Source: CAWBRT01 sp963819175
GTDB taxonomy: Bacteria > Acidobacteriota > Terriglobia > Terriglobales > Acidobacteriaceae
DNA: 64,000 bases
Direction: 5' to 3'
NCBI GenBank assembly: GCA_963819175.1
Contig: CAWFVJ010000001.1
Span: forward strand, 124,001-188,000
The notes under the pieces were generated by a model. It did not search any database. It saw only the letters and a list, made by a program, of their open reading frames with translations, and was not told the DNA's origin. Position numbers and translations under genes: made by a program. Below, in pieces: positions 26,062-35,454 of this stretch; within the stretch, counting starts at the first letter, position 1; each line of letters opens with the position of its first letter.

Positions 26062-26582
26062 TACTTTCCTCCCTTTACATTTGGTCCGATCTGGGGGCCA
26101 CGCATCGCTTCGGGCATTTGCCCCTGCCTGTAGACCATGACAATTCGCTTGAATTCGATGACCACTTTCCCGTCCTGCGTGTAACCCGTAGTCTTGAAGG
26201 TCACGATACCGATCTCGGGCTTCGACTTCGAGTCCCTCTTCTCGAGAACTTCACTCTGGGAATAGACGGTCTCGCCTTCGAACAAAGGATTCGGCAGACG
26301 CACCTCATCCCACCCTAACATCGTCATCGAGTTCAGGGAGATGTCGCTGACTGACTGACCCGTCACCAGCGCAAGTGTGAATGAAGCAACAACAATCGGC
26401 CGTCCGAATCTCGACTTTGCTGCAACCGCATGGTCGAAGTGGACGGGGTTGTTATTCATTGTGAGATTGGTGAACCAAATATTGTCTGTGGCAGTTACCG
26501 TGCGGCCCAGTCGATGACGATAAATGTCGCCGACCTCGAAATCCTCGAAGTACCGGCCTGCCCAACCTTCTTTAATTGCCAT
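26061..26582 (-). CDS. MaoC-like (hotdog) enoyl-CoA hydratase
   Basis: 173 residues, single MaoC-like hotdog domain. Motif block: RYFEDFEVGDIYRHRLGRT, the hydratase Asp/His region TMNNNPVHFDHAVAAKSRFG, then LVTGQSVSDIS and VRLPNPLFEGETVYSQSEV. This version resembles the itaconyl-CoA/mesaconyl-CoA hydratase branch of MaoC proteins more than the fatty-acid ones, by recollection of motif order only. It adds water across an enoyl-CoA double bond. It is translationally coupled to the downstream SDR and follows the CoA-transferase genes by about 140 bases. Confidence 0.85.
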   Translation of the reverse strand: MAIKEGWAGRYFEDFEVGDIYRHRLGRTVTATDNIWFTNLTMNNNPVHFDHAVAAKSRFGRPIVVASFTLALVTGQSVSDISLNSMTMLGWDEVRLPNPLFEGETVYSQSEVLEKRDSKSKPEIGIVTFKTTGYTQDGKVVIEFKRIVMVYRQGQMPEAMRGPQIGPNVKGGK

Positions 26583-26722
26583 GATGAGTCCTCTGTCTTA
26601 GTAAGATTTGGATTTGGATCCAGAGCACTTACCGGCCATGGGGTCACGTGTCGGCGCCCGCCAACTTCCTTTGCGCCAAGCGTTAGTTCCCCCAGGGTTG
26701 TTGGGATTCTCTTCCGAGAGCC

Positions 26723-27404
26723 TCAGATCGATATAGTTTTCAAATCTTTGGCGATCCGCAAGTTCGCCTCGGTGACTTTCTGCACCGCCTCCGGAGTGAC
26801 GCCCGGCGCCACCTCGCGCAGCACCAAACCCTCGGGCGTGACGTCGATGACTGCCAGTTCGGTTACGATCATGTTCACAACTTCGAGACCGGTGAGAGGC
26901 AGAGTGCAGGTCTTACGGATCTTAGGCTTCCCATCCTTGCTCGTATGTTCCATCGCGATGATGACGCGCTTGGCGCCGGCAACCAAGTCCATCGCTCCGC
27001 CCATCCCCATCAGCTTCTTACCGGGAATGATCCAATTCGCCAGGTTGCCTTTCTCATCGACCTCCATCGCGCCCAGCACGGTCAGGTCCACATGACCGCC
27101 TCGGATCATGCCAAACGAGTCCGCGCTTGAAAAAAAGCTCGATCCAGGAAGCTGCGGTAACGGTCTCCTTGCCGGCGTTGATCAGGTCCGGATCTTCTTC
27201 ACCCTCAAAAGGCGAGGGCCCGATCCCAAGCATGCCGTTCTCCGCTTCCAGGAGAACTTCCATTCCCTTCGGAATATAGTTCGCGACCATGGTGGGTGTG
27301 CCGACACCGAGGTTCGCGTAAAAGCCATCACGCATCTCCTGTGCGACGCGACGGGCAATCTTTTCCTTGATACTTCCAGCTTGTGCCATCTTCGGTTCTG
27401 CCAT
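26723..27404 (-). CDS. 3-oxoacid-type CoA-transferase, beta subunit (frameshifted)
   Basis: About 227 residues, family I CoA-transferase subunit B (AtoA/ScoB-like). N-terminus includes KIARRVAQEMRDGFYANLGVGTPTMVANYIP and the catalytic Glu in LLEAENGMLGIGP. The frame breaks in a run of seven T (minus strand) near 27130; with six T the protein continues SSADSFGMIRGGHVDLTVLGAMEVD and IIPGKKLMGMGGAMDLV, exactly the family alignment. This is a textbook homopolymer over-call. It ends LRIAKDLKTISI. With the alpha subunit just upstream it transfers CoA to an organic acid. Confidence 0.88.
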
Positions 27405-27436
27405 CTTTCATCCCCTTCCGCGCGTGCGGTTGAGCG

Positions 27437-28136
27437 TTACGTGCGTTTGCGCACGATCCTCTTTTCGATCGGCTTTTCGTACTTCTGTCCCTGAAAAATA
27501 GCGTTAACGAAAATTCCCGGCGTATGGATGGCATCGGGATCGAGCGATCCCAACTCGACCAGCTCTTCCACTTCCGCAATCACGTAATCCGCCGCCGTTG
27601 CCATTACCGGATTAAAGTTCCGCGCCGTCTTCCGATAGACAAGGTTTCCCCAACGGTCGCCTTTCCACGCCTTGATGAAAGCAAAATCGCCGCGCAGGCA
27701 GGGCTCCATAAGATACTTCTTCCCGTTGAACTCGCGAACTTCTTTTCCTTCCGCGATCACCGTGCCCACGCCAGTCGGGGTATAGAAGGCCGGAATCCCC
27801 GCCCCGCCGGCCCGCATCCGCTCGACCAGGGTTCCCTGCGGATTGAGTTCGATCTCGATCTCGCCGTTCAATAACTGCTGTGCGGCGAATTTGTTCTCGC
27901 CGGGATAGCTGCAGATCATCTTGCGAACCTGGCTGCGACTTCAGCAGCAAGCCCAGGCCGAACTCCACCATGCCCGCGTTGTTCGACACGGTTGTAAGAT
28001 TCTTCGTGCCCTTGCGGAGGAGGGCGGCAATGAGGTTTTCGGGATTACCGCAAGCCCCGAAGCCGCCAACTAGAATTGTCGCCCCATCAAACAGTTTCTC
28101 AATCGCCACATCGGCGTTGGCTACGCGTTTATCCAT
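27437..28136 (-). CDS. 3-oxoacid-type CoA-transferase, alpha subunit (frameshifted)
   Basis: About 233 residues, family I CoA-transferase subunit A (AtoD/ScoA-like). Starts MDKRVANADVAIEKLFDG and has the glycine-rich ILVGGFGACGNPENLIAAL motif. A frame change near 27925 separates it from KMICSYPGENKFAAQQLL, QGTLVERMRAGGAGIPAFYT-PTGVGT, RGDFAFIKAWKGDRWGNLVY and TAADYVIAEVEELV. Spacing to the beta subunit is 32 bases. Together the two subunits would activate the acid imported by the TRAP system upstream (inference). Confidence 0.88.
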
Positions 28137-28622
28137 CGATTCCAGCTCCCTGTTGCTTGAGATTTCTCATAAAATCGGCCTATCAGTCCGCCAGTCGACA
28201 ATGGACCCGACAGGCGTTGACGCCGGCGTTTCTGAAAGTCCTGATGGAAGGTTTGGGTGAAAGACGAATATCACGGTCTTGCCGGAGAGGAATACGCGCA
28301 GCATCTTTGCATGCAATGCACTTACTTGTCTGCCCTCACACTCGTCTCCTCGGCGGCAGCGGCAAGTCTTACTCCGGCCAGCCTTGCACGCGGCTGCCCC
28401 CGTCCCCTGATCTCCCAAATGACGCGCCATCTATTTCAACCAAGCTTTCATTTACATTTCCAGTACATATCTAATGCGGTGTTCAGTCTGTGACCCGTAT
28501 CACGGTTAGCCGTTTGTCGCTGCTTCCGTAAGATGATGAGGGCCACGCGAACGTCAGATGAAGGTACGTTCATGCATGGCCCTCGACCCGCTACATTCCC
28601 GAGCAATCGCCGCGTGCACTTA
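28137..28622. other. Intergenic region between CoA-transferase and TRAP genes
   Basis: 486 bases with no supportable gene on either strand. It probably carries the terminator or attenuation region of the TRAP genes and a promoter for the CoA-transferase genes, but no clear hairpin or -35/-10 pair was seen. Confidence 0.45.
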
Positions 28623-29978
28623 TCACCTGGCTGCAACTCCCCGGACCAGGTCGGGGAACCAGATAGCGATTCCTGGGAAGACGCAGAGCAACACGACTGC
28701 AAATGCCATCAGTGCGACAAAAGGCACCGTGCCCCAGATGACGTCTTTCAATGGAATATCCGGCGCAACGTTTTTGATGACGAAAATATTCAGCCCGACC
28801 GGCGGGTGTATAAGCCCCATTTCCATCACGACAGTCATGACTACGCCAAACCAAACCAGATCAAACCCCGCCACCTTCAGCGGGGGCAAAATGATAGGCG
28901 CTGTCATCAGGATGATCGAAACCGGCGGCAGGAAGAAACCGAGCACCACGACAAAGACAAGAATTACCGCCAGCAGCACCCACTTCGAGAGCTGCATGGC
29001 TACGATCCACTCCGCCGCTGACTGGCTTATGTGGAGATAGCTCATCACGTAGGAATACAGGAGCGACATGCCGATGATGAACATCAGCATCGTCGATTCC
29101 TTCAGGGTGCTCATATAAATGAGCTTCGAGTCCCTCGGACGCCAAACCCTGTAGACGACGGCAATCAGGACCAGCGCCAAAATCGCGCCCAGTCCGGCCG
29201 TTTCCGATGGGGTAGCGTACCCACCATATAGAGCCACCATTACGCCGGTGAGCAGGATCACGAACGGCAGCACCCTCACCAGCATCTTGGCCTTGTCGGT
29301 GGAGGTATAGGTCGTCTCATCGAGATAGGCGGACTTCATGCCACCGCCTTCGTACATCGCGAGAGCGGCCTTGTACTCCCTCTTGTACTTCCAGGCGGCG
29401 TAGATCGAGAACAGCGTCACCAGCAGCAGGCCCGGACCGATGCCGGCCAGAAACAGTCGGCCGAGCGATTGTTCCGCGGCCACGGCGTAAAGAATCATCG
29501 TGATCGAAGGGGGCAGCAGGATGCCAAGAGTGCCGCCGGCAGCGATAATCCCTGCCGCGAAACTGCCGGAGTAGCCGCGCCGCCGCATCTCGGGAATTCC
29601 TGCACTGCCAATGGCCGAGCAGGTTGCCGGACTCGATCCCGCCATCGCGGCGAAAATCGCGCAGGCGAAGACATTCGCGATGCCGAGACCGCCTGGAATT
29701 TTGTGCATCCAGGCATGCAGCGCCAAATAAAGATCGGCGCCGGCACGGGATTTCCCGATCGCGGCGCCCTTCAAGATAAAGAGCGGGATCGAGAGCAGCG
29801 TAATGCTCGCCATCTCCTCGTAGACGTTCTGCGTGATGGTGTCGAGCGCCGCATGCGGCATGAAGAAATACATGAAGCCGACAGCAACCGCGCCCAGGGA
29901 AAAGGCAATCGGCATGCCCGAGAACATTACGATCAGTGTGACAACACCGTACAGGATGCCAATGGCTCCTTCGCTCAT
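28623..29978 (-). CDS. dctM: TRAP transporter large permease (DctM)
   Basis: 451 residues with about twelve membrane helices. Start ATG 29978 (MSEGAIGILYGVVTLIVMF) inside an ATGA overlap with dctQ; the longer frame overlaps dctQ and is not used. DctM family blocks: SIPLFILKGAAIGKSRAGADLY, the GSSPATCSAIGSAGIPEM motif near residue 120, AAGGTLGILLPPSITMILY and ETAGLGAILALVLIA. Sodium-coupled import of organic acids through a periplasmic binding protein. The DctP partner is the first gene of the set. Confidence 0.95.
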   Translation of the reverse strand: MSEGAIGILYGVVTLIVMFSGMPIAFSLGAVAVGFMYFFMPHAALDTITQNVYEEMASITLLSIPLFILKGAAIGKSRAGADLYLALHAWMHKIPGGLGIANVFACAIFAAMAGSSPATCSAIGSAGIPEMRRRGYSGSFAAGIIAAGGTLGILLPPSITMILYAVAAEQSLGRLFLAGIGPGLLLVTLFSIYAAWKYKREYKAALAMYEGGGMKSAYLDETTYTSTDKAKMLVRVLPFVILLTGVMVALYGGYATPSETAGLGAILALVLIAVVYRVWRPRDSKLIYMSTLKESTMLMFIIGMSLLYSYVMSYLHISQSAAEWIVAMQLSKWVLLAVILVFVVVLGFFLPPVSIILMTAPIILPPLKVAGFDLVWFGVVMTVVMEMGLIHPPVGLNIFVIKNVAPDIPLKDVIWGTVPFVALMAFAVVLLCVFPGIAIWFPDLVRGVAAR

Positions 29979-30523
29979 GGGGTTTGCCTCTTCCGTGTGA
30001 AATGCGCGGCAACCTGCACCAGCAGTTGCAATGACAGGTTCGCCATTCCCAGAGCAAGCAGCCCATAGGGAATCCATAACGGCGGAGCCCAGGTCGATTC
30101 GGTCCTGTATCCCCCGGAAAATGCTTCATGGAACATCTGCCACGACTTCCAGGAAAAGAAGGCACAGAACGCAAACGAGGCTATGTCGATGACCGCTCTC
30201 CTGACACGATTGACGCTTGCAGGCAAAATGGTCGCAAGCGCCTCGATGCCGACGTGCCCGCGCTGGGACTGCACATAGGCGCCGCACATGAAAATCGAGC
30301 CGACGATCAGGAATACCGAAGCTTCATCCTGCCAGTCTGTGGAGACTTTCAGAAAATAGCGGGTAACCACGCCGTAGGTGAGAACCAAGGCTGCGCCCAG
30401 CAGGGCGACCCCCGCGATGATCATGATGCCCTGGTTCACACGATCCAGGACTCGCGTAATCGCCGCCAGCACGCCTGCCTTCTCCGGCGCCTTCGCGGGA
30501 GCAGTCATGACACTCGACGGCAT
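29975..30523 (-). CDS. dctQ: TRAP transporter small permease (DctQ)
   Basis: About 182 residues and four membrane helices. Key blocks: DRVNQGIMIIAGVALLGAALV, YFLKVSTDWQDEASVFLIVG, and QRGHVGIEAL, the conserved small-subunit motif. ATG 30523 (MPSSVMTAPAKAP) is proposed; another ATG five codons later and one ten codons earlier are possible, with no decisive ribosome site. Overlaps dctM by four bases. Starts about 75 bases after the repaired dctP stop. Confidence 0.9.
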   Translation of the reverse strand: MPSSVMTAPAKAPEKAGVLAAITRVLDRVNQGIMIIAGVALLGAALVLTYGVVTRYFLKVSTDWQDEASVFLIVGSIFMCGAYVQSQRGHVGIEALATILPASVNRVRRAVIDIASFAFCAFFSWKSWQMFHEAFSGGYRTESTWAPPLWIPYGLLALGMANLSLQLLVQVAAHFTRKRQTP

Positions 30524-30596
30524 AATGATGGCTGCCGCCCCCGTGCTGCACATGCTTTGCGGCTCTGCAATAGCGGGGTCCCCCCTAGTTCCTGAC

Positions 30597-31625
30597 TCAT
30601 AGAAGCTTCTCCGCCGGCCTTAAGCAGACGAGCGCAACGTTCGCTCCTGGCAGCGTAGTCCTTCCATGCGGTATCCCGGGCTATCGCCTGCCATTTCTTT
30701 ACGGTGGCTGCGGAGAGGTCATAAACCCTGCCTCCGGCCTTCTGATAAACCTTGGCAACAGCCTGGTCGTCGGCCTTGGCGGCGTCGGTACCATACTTCT
30801 CCAACTCGGCTCCGACGGTCATCACCACCGTCTGCATATCCTTCGGCAGTTTTTCGAATATTTCGCGCGAGATCAGCAGCGGTTCCAACATGAACCAATA
30901 AGCTTTACCGCGGCCGGTGGTCAGGTGTTTGGCGACTTCCTCCAGGCGGAAGGAGATGAGGCTTGTCGATGATGTCATAGCGGCATCGAGCGCACCGCTT
31001 TGCACCGATTGATAGATCTCGTTCGAGGGCAGGGAAACCACCGACGCTCCCGCCGCTTTCAGAACCATGTCCATCTCGCGGCTTCCGCCCCGGACTTTAA
31101 GCCCTTTGGAGTCCTCCGGTTCGACGATCGCCTTGTTGCGGCTGGCCACGCCTCCGGCCTGCCAAATCCAGCTCACGAACAGCACGCCTTTCTCGTAGAG
31201 CACTTCGGAGAGCAGTTTGCCGGCCTCGGCATTCTTCCACGCCATTCCCTGCTCGTAAGAAGTCACGATCCCCGGCATCAACCCGATGTTCAACTCCGGG
31301 ATCTCGCCGCCCGCGTAGGAAATCGGGAACAGCGACATGTCGAGCGCGCCCCTGCGCACGGCATTCAGCTGCGCATTCGTCTTCATCAGCGACGCAGCCT
31401 GGGTAGACAGTTGCGGTGAGTGCGCCGTTGGTTCGCTTCTTGACCTCCTCGGCAAACTTGTGGCAGATGCGGTCGCGGAAATCGCCCTCCATGCCCGTGC
31501 TCGCCGGAAACTGGTGCGAAATCTTGAGGTTCTGTCGAGGGCGCTCCGACGGCGTAACGACTGAGCATTGCCGAAGTCGATGTTGCTAGCCCAGCGAGAA
31601 CAAACCCACGCCTGGTAATTGCCAT
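30597..31625 (-). CDS. dctP: TRAP transporter substrate-binding protein (DctP; three frameshifts)
   Basis: About 343 residues after repair; periplasmic solute-binding protein. N-terminus MAITRRGFVLAGLATSTSAM has an RRGF twin-arginine-like export signal. The frame then changes near 31530 (to GMEGDFRDRICHKFAEEVKK), near 31395 (to SLMKTNAQLNAVRRGALDMSL), and near 30625 at the end, where one fewer G gives the normal KAAEKLL stop at 30597. Clear DctP sections: SYEQGMAWKNAEAGKLLSEV, DSKGLKVRGGSREMDMVLKA, SLPSNEIYQSVQSGALDAAM. The substrate is unknown, probably a carboxylate. The cluster of breaks in one gene suggests poor read support here. Confidence 0.85.
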
Positions 31626-32158
31626 TAGCCTGTTCCTTTCAGTGTTTGCTTTCTTTCGTGTGATACGTCACGAGGCGAGTGGAATCGCCTCTCTCCCATA
31701 TCTCGCCCACGCGACAACACGGGGTAATAACCGAGGAGCGGGCCAACCGTTACCTTGCTCTCGCAGCGATCTAAGGCCGTCTCCCTAAATGGAACTATAT
31801 GCTGCACTTCTTCTCACGTACTGCGGTTAACCCACTAGTCCAAATAGTCGGTTGAACACCTTAGATCCTTATGGCGCGGAGTTTATCGAAGCAGGCGCGC
31901 ACTGTCTAGCCCTTTTTGTCACAGGTGTATGTGATGTGACGGCAATCATATACCGAAGGTTCAGTCTTGGCAAAAAAAAACTGCGGCGCGGTTTATGACG
32001 AATCCAGCATCGCTTGACTGTTCTTAGGCCAGGATAGCAGCGCAACCTCGTGGGTGGCACCAGGTAATGCTAAATACGATTGGTCGCAGTGTCGACTGCC
32101 CGTTTCCCGCGCTGCCCGCAAAGTAGACATTTAATATCGCGCGGGTGAGAATCTCAGC
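31626..32158. other. Divergent promoter region, dctP / cysteine synthase-like gene
   Basis: 533 bases with no gene. It must hold promoters in both directions. A run of nine A is at 31973-31981. The only clear symmetric element is the dyad at 31918-31940, listed separately. Confidence 0.5.
31918..31940. promoter_or_regulatory. Dyad GTCACA-N11-TGTGAC, candidate operator
   Basis: Perfect six-base inverted half-sites at 31918-31923 and 31935-31940 within the divergent region. It may bind a dimeric regulator of the TRAP operon or the cysteine synthase-like gene. No regulator gene is adjacent. Confidence 0.3.
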
Positions 32159-33112
32159 ATGATCAAGATGGTATCGAGCAGTGTCATTGAAGCAATCGGG
32201 AAGACGCCGATGGTGAGCCTGGACCGCATGACAAAAGGGCTGGAAGGAAAGATATTCGCGAAGCTGGAGTATATGAATCCCGGCTTCAGCAAGAAAGACC
32301 GGGCCGCGCTGCAGATGATAGTTGAGGCGGAGCAAGCGGGAGCGCTGTCACCGGGGCAAACTGTCGTCGAGCTGACCAGCGGAAACCAGGGCACCGGCCT
32401 TTCCATCGTATGCGCCGTCAAGGGCTACCGGTTCGTTGCGGTCATGTCTAAAGGGAACTCCACGGAAAGAGCCCGCATGATGAGAGCGCTTGGCGCCGAG
32501 GTGGTGCTGGTGGACCAAGCCCCGAATGGCGTTCCGGGCCAAGTGTCAGGCGAGGACCTCGAACTGGTGGAAGTGGCAGCGCAGAGACTCACGGTTCAGC
32601 GAAATGGGTTCCGTGCCGATCAGTTCAGGAACCAGGGAAACGTGCACGCGCATGAGTATCAGACGGCGGAGGAAATGTGGGAGCAGGCCGCCGGGCAGAT
32701 CGATGCATTCGTCGATTTCGCAGGTTCCGGCGGGACCTTTATGGGCTGTGCCAAAAGGCTTAAAAAACATAAGCCGGGGATCCGTTGCTATCTGATCGAA
32801 CCAGAGTCTGCCGCGTACCTGGCCGGCAAGACGGTGAGCAATCGATCTCACAAGATACAGGGCGGCGGCTACAGCATGGAGTTGCCGTTCCTGGAGCGCT
32901 CCCTGGTGCACGATTATCTCCAGGTTTCCGACGAAGCGGCTACCGATACCACGAGAGAACTTGCCAAAAGAGAAGGCATCTTTGCCGGATTCTCTTCCGG
33001 AGCGAATGTTGCCGCTGCGCTGGAGTTACTCCGGGAACGGGAAAAGGGCTCTAATATCGCCCTCACCATCAATGATTCAGGGCTGAAATACCTCAGCACA
33101 GAGCTTTTCTAG
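32159..33112 (+). CDS. Cysteine synthase-family PLP enzyme (OASS/CBS-like beta-replacement)
   Basis: 317 residues, fold-type II PLP enzyme. PLP lysine region NPGFSKKDRAAL (about residues 40-51), the substrate/phosphate loop TSGNQGTGLS in place of the usual TSGNTGIA, and PLP phosphate-binding GSGGTFMGCAKRLK near residue 185. C-terminal PEGIFAGFSSGANVAAAL-type block matches (KREGIFAGFSSGANVAA). It would make cysteine or a related amino acid from O-acetylserine or O-phosphoserine and sulfide. The altered loop and an insertion (NGVPGQVSGEDLELVEVAA) set it apart from CysK, so the exact substrate is uncertain. The ATG at 32159 is used; a second Met three codons later is possible. Confidence 0.85.
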   Translation: MIKMVSSSVIEAIGKTPMVSLDRMTKGLEGKIFAKLEYMNPGFSKKDRAALQMIVEAEQAGALSPGQTVVELTSGNQGTGLSIVCAVKGYRFVAVMSKGNSTERARMMRALGAEVVLVDQAPNGVPGQVSGEDLELVEVAAQRLTVQRNGFRADQFRNQGNVHAHEYQTAEEMWEQAAGQIDAFVDFAGSGGTFMGCAKRLKKHKPGIRCYLIEPESAAYLAGKTVSNRSHKIQGGGYSMELPFLERSLVHDYLQVSDEAATDTTRELAKREGIFAGFSSGANVAAALELLREREKGSNIALTINDSGLKYLSTELF

Positions 33113-33150
33113 ACCGGATTCGCACAGGAATATCTCGCAAATCCGGTCTA
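33110..33150. terminator. Hairpin between convergent genes, probable bidirectional terminator
   Basis: TAGACCGGATT (33110-33120) and AATCCGGTCTA (33140-33150) are perfect 11-base complements around a 19-base loop. It sits between the stop of the cysteine synthase-like gene and the stop of the ModA-like gene. It lacks a strong T-run, so termination efficiency is uncertain. Confidence 0.5.
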
Positions 33151-33159
33151 TTCACAGGA

Positions 33160-33957
33160 TCACTTCGCAGGCTCTAATCCTGCTGCTCGCAGTACAGGGG
33201 TTGCGGCAGGAGAAGACAAAAAGAGAATCAACTGCTTGGCGGCCGCCGGGTTCGCTGCGTTTGCGCCGACTCCGGCGGAGAATACCGTCAGGGTTTGCAG
33301 ACCCGGAGGCAGTGGACCAACCACTTCCACACCCGGTACGGGCATAAGTTCGCTGATCATCTGCACCGCGATCTCGGCTTCGCCGGAGGCCGCAAGCGCT
33401 CCGGAAGAACCGCTGGCTCGGACCAGCTTTGTCTTTGGCTTCAGTTGCTCGGCGATACCGAGCTTCTCCACAACCTTTGCGAAAAGGACTCCGCTTGCGC
33501 CGCCACCGGCCGGGTCCGAGTAAGCGATCGACTTGGAGGCGAGCAGAGTTCGCTTGAGGGCCTCGGCCGAGCTGATGTCCGGCCGTGGCGCACCGCGACG
33601 AATCGCGATTCCAACGCCAGTCTGAGCAATCGCCGTGCGGCTTTGTTCGACAACTTTGCCCATCCCAATCATTTCATTCAGCGCCGGGGCCGTGAAAATG
33701 ACCACATCGGCAGCTTCACCATTCTGGATGCGGTTTTTGAGGGCGGCGGTCACGCCATAGCTGATGACAAGTTTGTTTCCGGTCTCACGCTCGAACTGCG
33801 GCCCCAACTTGGCCATCGCGTCGGTAAGGGCCCGGGTACACAACACCTTCAGTTCGGAACCAAACGCATTGGACGAAATTGCAAGGCCGGCAATGAGAGC
33901 AAATGCAATCACCAACCTGCGCATAGACGAAGATATGGTTCTGATGTGCTTGTGCAT
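33160..33957 (-). CDS. ModA-like periplasmic molybdate/anion-binding protein (orphan)
   Basis: 265 residues. ATG 33957 (MHKHIRTISSSMRRLVIAFA) with GGAGATTGC upstream. Signal peptide to about residue 34 (ISSNAFGS). Substrate-binding protein type II fold: ELKVLCTRALTDAMAKLGPQFE, ISYGVTAALKNRIQNGEAADVVIF, the SKSIAYSDPAGGGASGVLFAK loop, and LFLSSPAATPVLRAAGLEP at the end, which is usual for the ModA/SBP_bac_11 family. No permease or ATPase gene is nearby, so it may feed a distant ABC system or act as a soluble sensor. Molybdate as ligand is only inferred. Confidence 0.82.
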   Translation of the reverse strand: MHKHIRTISSSMRRLVIAFALIAGLAISSNAFGSELKVLCTRALTDAMAKLGPQFERETGNKLVISYGVTAALKNRIQNGEAADVVIFTAPALNEMIGMGKVVEQSRTAIAQTGVGIAIRRGAPRPDISSAEALKRTLLASKSIAYSDPAGGGASGVLFAKVVEKLGIAEQLKPKTKLVRASGSSGALAASGEAEIAVQMISELMPVPGVEVVGPLPPGLQTLTVFSAGVGANAANPAAAKQLILFLSSPAATPVLRAAGLEPAK

Positions 33958-34086
33958 GCAATCTCCATGGACCACCAGTCGAATGAGCAGCCGATTATAT
34001 TCCTTTCATGGGCTAAGGAAAACTGATTAGCAGGATTGGGGCACACTCATCATCAAGTTTTGGTGGATGAGATTAAGCAGGGGCGG

Positions 34087-35106
34087 TTAGTGCTCAGCTT
34101 GCGCCGCAGGCGGCGGTACGAGCGCGGTAGGCAGACTCGGTAAGTGATCCGGTTCGGATTGAGGCAGTTCCGTCCGGGGACCTTCGCCAGTTGGTTGGGG
34201 CTTAACCACTTGAGTTATGTCGAGTTCAGAAGCGTTCCGCTTCGGATTGAAGCGTCCTTCCGTAAGGTAAGCCACCGCCAGACCACCGGCAAGCAGCGGG
34301 TGCAAGACGGCCAGGGGCACTGAAAACTTCTTGGTCTTGAGGAAACTCTCGGCAACTCCATCGACGGGGTCGCTGCGGTGAATGCTGCCCTTAACTTGCG
34401 GGATCACGAATCTGGTAAGTTCCACTTCCGGATGGCGTTTGCTGTAGCTCACGAGCGATTTTGCCACCTGTTTCGGCGCCAACATGCCGGCGTCTGCAAT
34501 GTAGCTGCGATGCACTGACCCTGGATAATAACTGTTGAGGACTTTGCCGGCGAAGTCCGCACAGTTATGAAACAGGAGATTGAAGTGACTCTTGTTCCGC
34601 CGCCGATTGAAATATTGGATCAAGGCATCGTCCTGCTGCTCGCTGGTCTCGATTTGAAAACCGTAAATTTTGCGATCGTAGGAGGCGCCGATTAACTGGA
34701 TCCACTCGCCCGGCGGCGTCTGTCCTGACGGACCGTTGGGCGCAAGCGCCAGTAAATGGCTTCGTCGATAGGCGTCTCTGAGGTTTTTCACTCCTTCGGC
34801 GTCGACGACCTGCGGCATCTTTTGAAGGTCGTCCACGGCATAGAGATATGCAAGAAGCGGGATCGCGATCCAGTCATATCCGGCGATCTTGTGGTATCGA
34901 CTAATTACAACACCCGTTTCCCCAGTTTCACATCGACGCAGCAGCGTCGGCGATGCAGCGCAGACACGGGTCAGATAAATAGCGGCATGGCCCGTGGGGT
35001 TCATGTAGCCAAACTTGCCGTAAGGCTCTTCCAACAAGAGCGCAGCTCCGGCATGTGCTTGAACAATCGCACCGAGGATGAAAGCAAAAAGAATTCGGAG
35101 TTTCAT
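34087..35106 (-). CDS. Secreted protein with NlpC/P60-like His-Asn-Cys motif
   Basis: 339 residues. ATG 35106 (MKLRILFAFILGAIVQAHAG) gives a signal peptide cleaved near AHAG/A. Notable blocks: GKFGYMNPTGHAAIYLTRVC (residues about 34-53) with a buried His, and LLFHNCADFAGKVLNSYYPGS (about 182-202), which resembles the catalytic Cys region (NCADF) of NlpC/P60-related domains; the GHAAIYL histidine could be the partner. A hydrophobic helix near residue 265-280 (PLAVLHPLLAGGLAVAYL) may anchor it. A Pro-rich tail follows. Function unknown; a cell-wall or lipid-acting cysteine hydrolase is a hypothesis. Intact. Confidence 0.65.
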   Translation of the reverse strand: MKLRILFAFILGAIVQAHAGAALLLEEPYGKFGYMNPTGHAAIYLTRVCAASPTLLRRCETGETGVVISRYHKIAGYDWIAIPLLAYLYAVDDLQKMPQVVDAEGVKNLRDAYRRSHLLALAPNGPSGQTPPGEWIQLIGASYDRKIYGFQIETSEQQDDALIQYFNRRRNKSHFNLLFHNCADFAGKVLNSYYPGSVHRSYIADAGMLAPKQVAKSLVSYSKRHPEVELTRFVIPQVKGSIHRSDPVDGVAESFLKTKKFSVPLAVLHPLLAGGLAVAYLTEGRFNPKRNASELDITQVVKPQPTGEGPRTELPQSEPDHLPSLPTALVPPPAAQAEH

Positions 35107-35454
35107 CGTTGTGTGCTGCACGAAAATTCTACTTTATCTTTAAACCCCAATAGAAGAAATTAGGTGCTTGGTGGTGCTTTAATTCTAAATTTACTTAATT
35201 CCCATTGTTCGAAAATGGATATGTGTCCCGCCTTTGTGCACGCTAATTCAGCCGACTACAGCCTGATTCCACCATTTCGAGAATTTCATCGAGAAAGCAC
35301 AACAATCCTGGCATTTCCGTGTTGCAATTGCCCAAGAGGTGGGTTACACCCAATTTCGGAAGAATCGTGTCGTCGGATGGACCAGTGCGTAGCCATAACC
35401 TTTCAAGGAAGTATCCACGAGATGACTCTAGCCTCTCCATGCGAGTTACACTTC
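35107..35454. other. Intergenic region between divergent genes
   Basis: About 350 bases. An open frame runs through 35164-35454 into the VWFA gene, but it has no ribosome site or signal peptide and is not supported as coding. The region is lower in GC than the flanks and likely holds both promoters. Confidence 0.4.

Noticed and set aside
35164..35454. N-terminal extension of the VWFA protein
   Set aside because: Open frame but without a signal peptide at its start; the signal peptide begins at ATG 35455.
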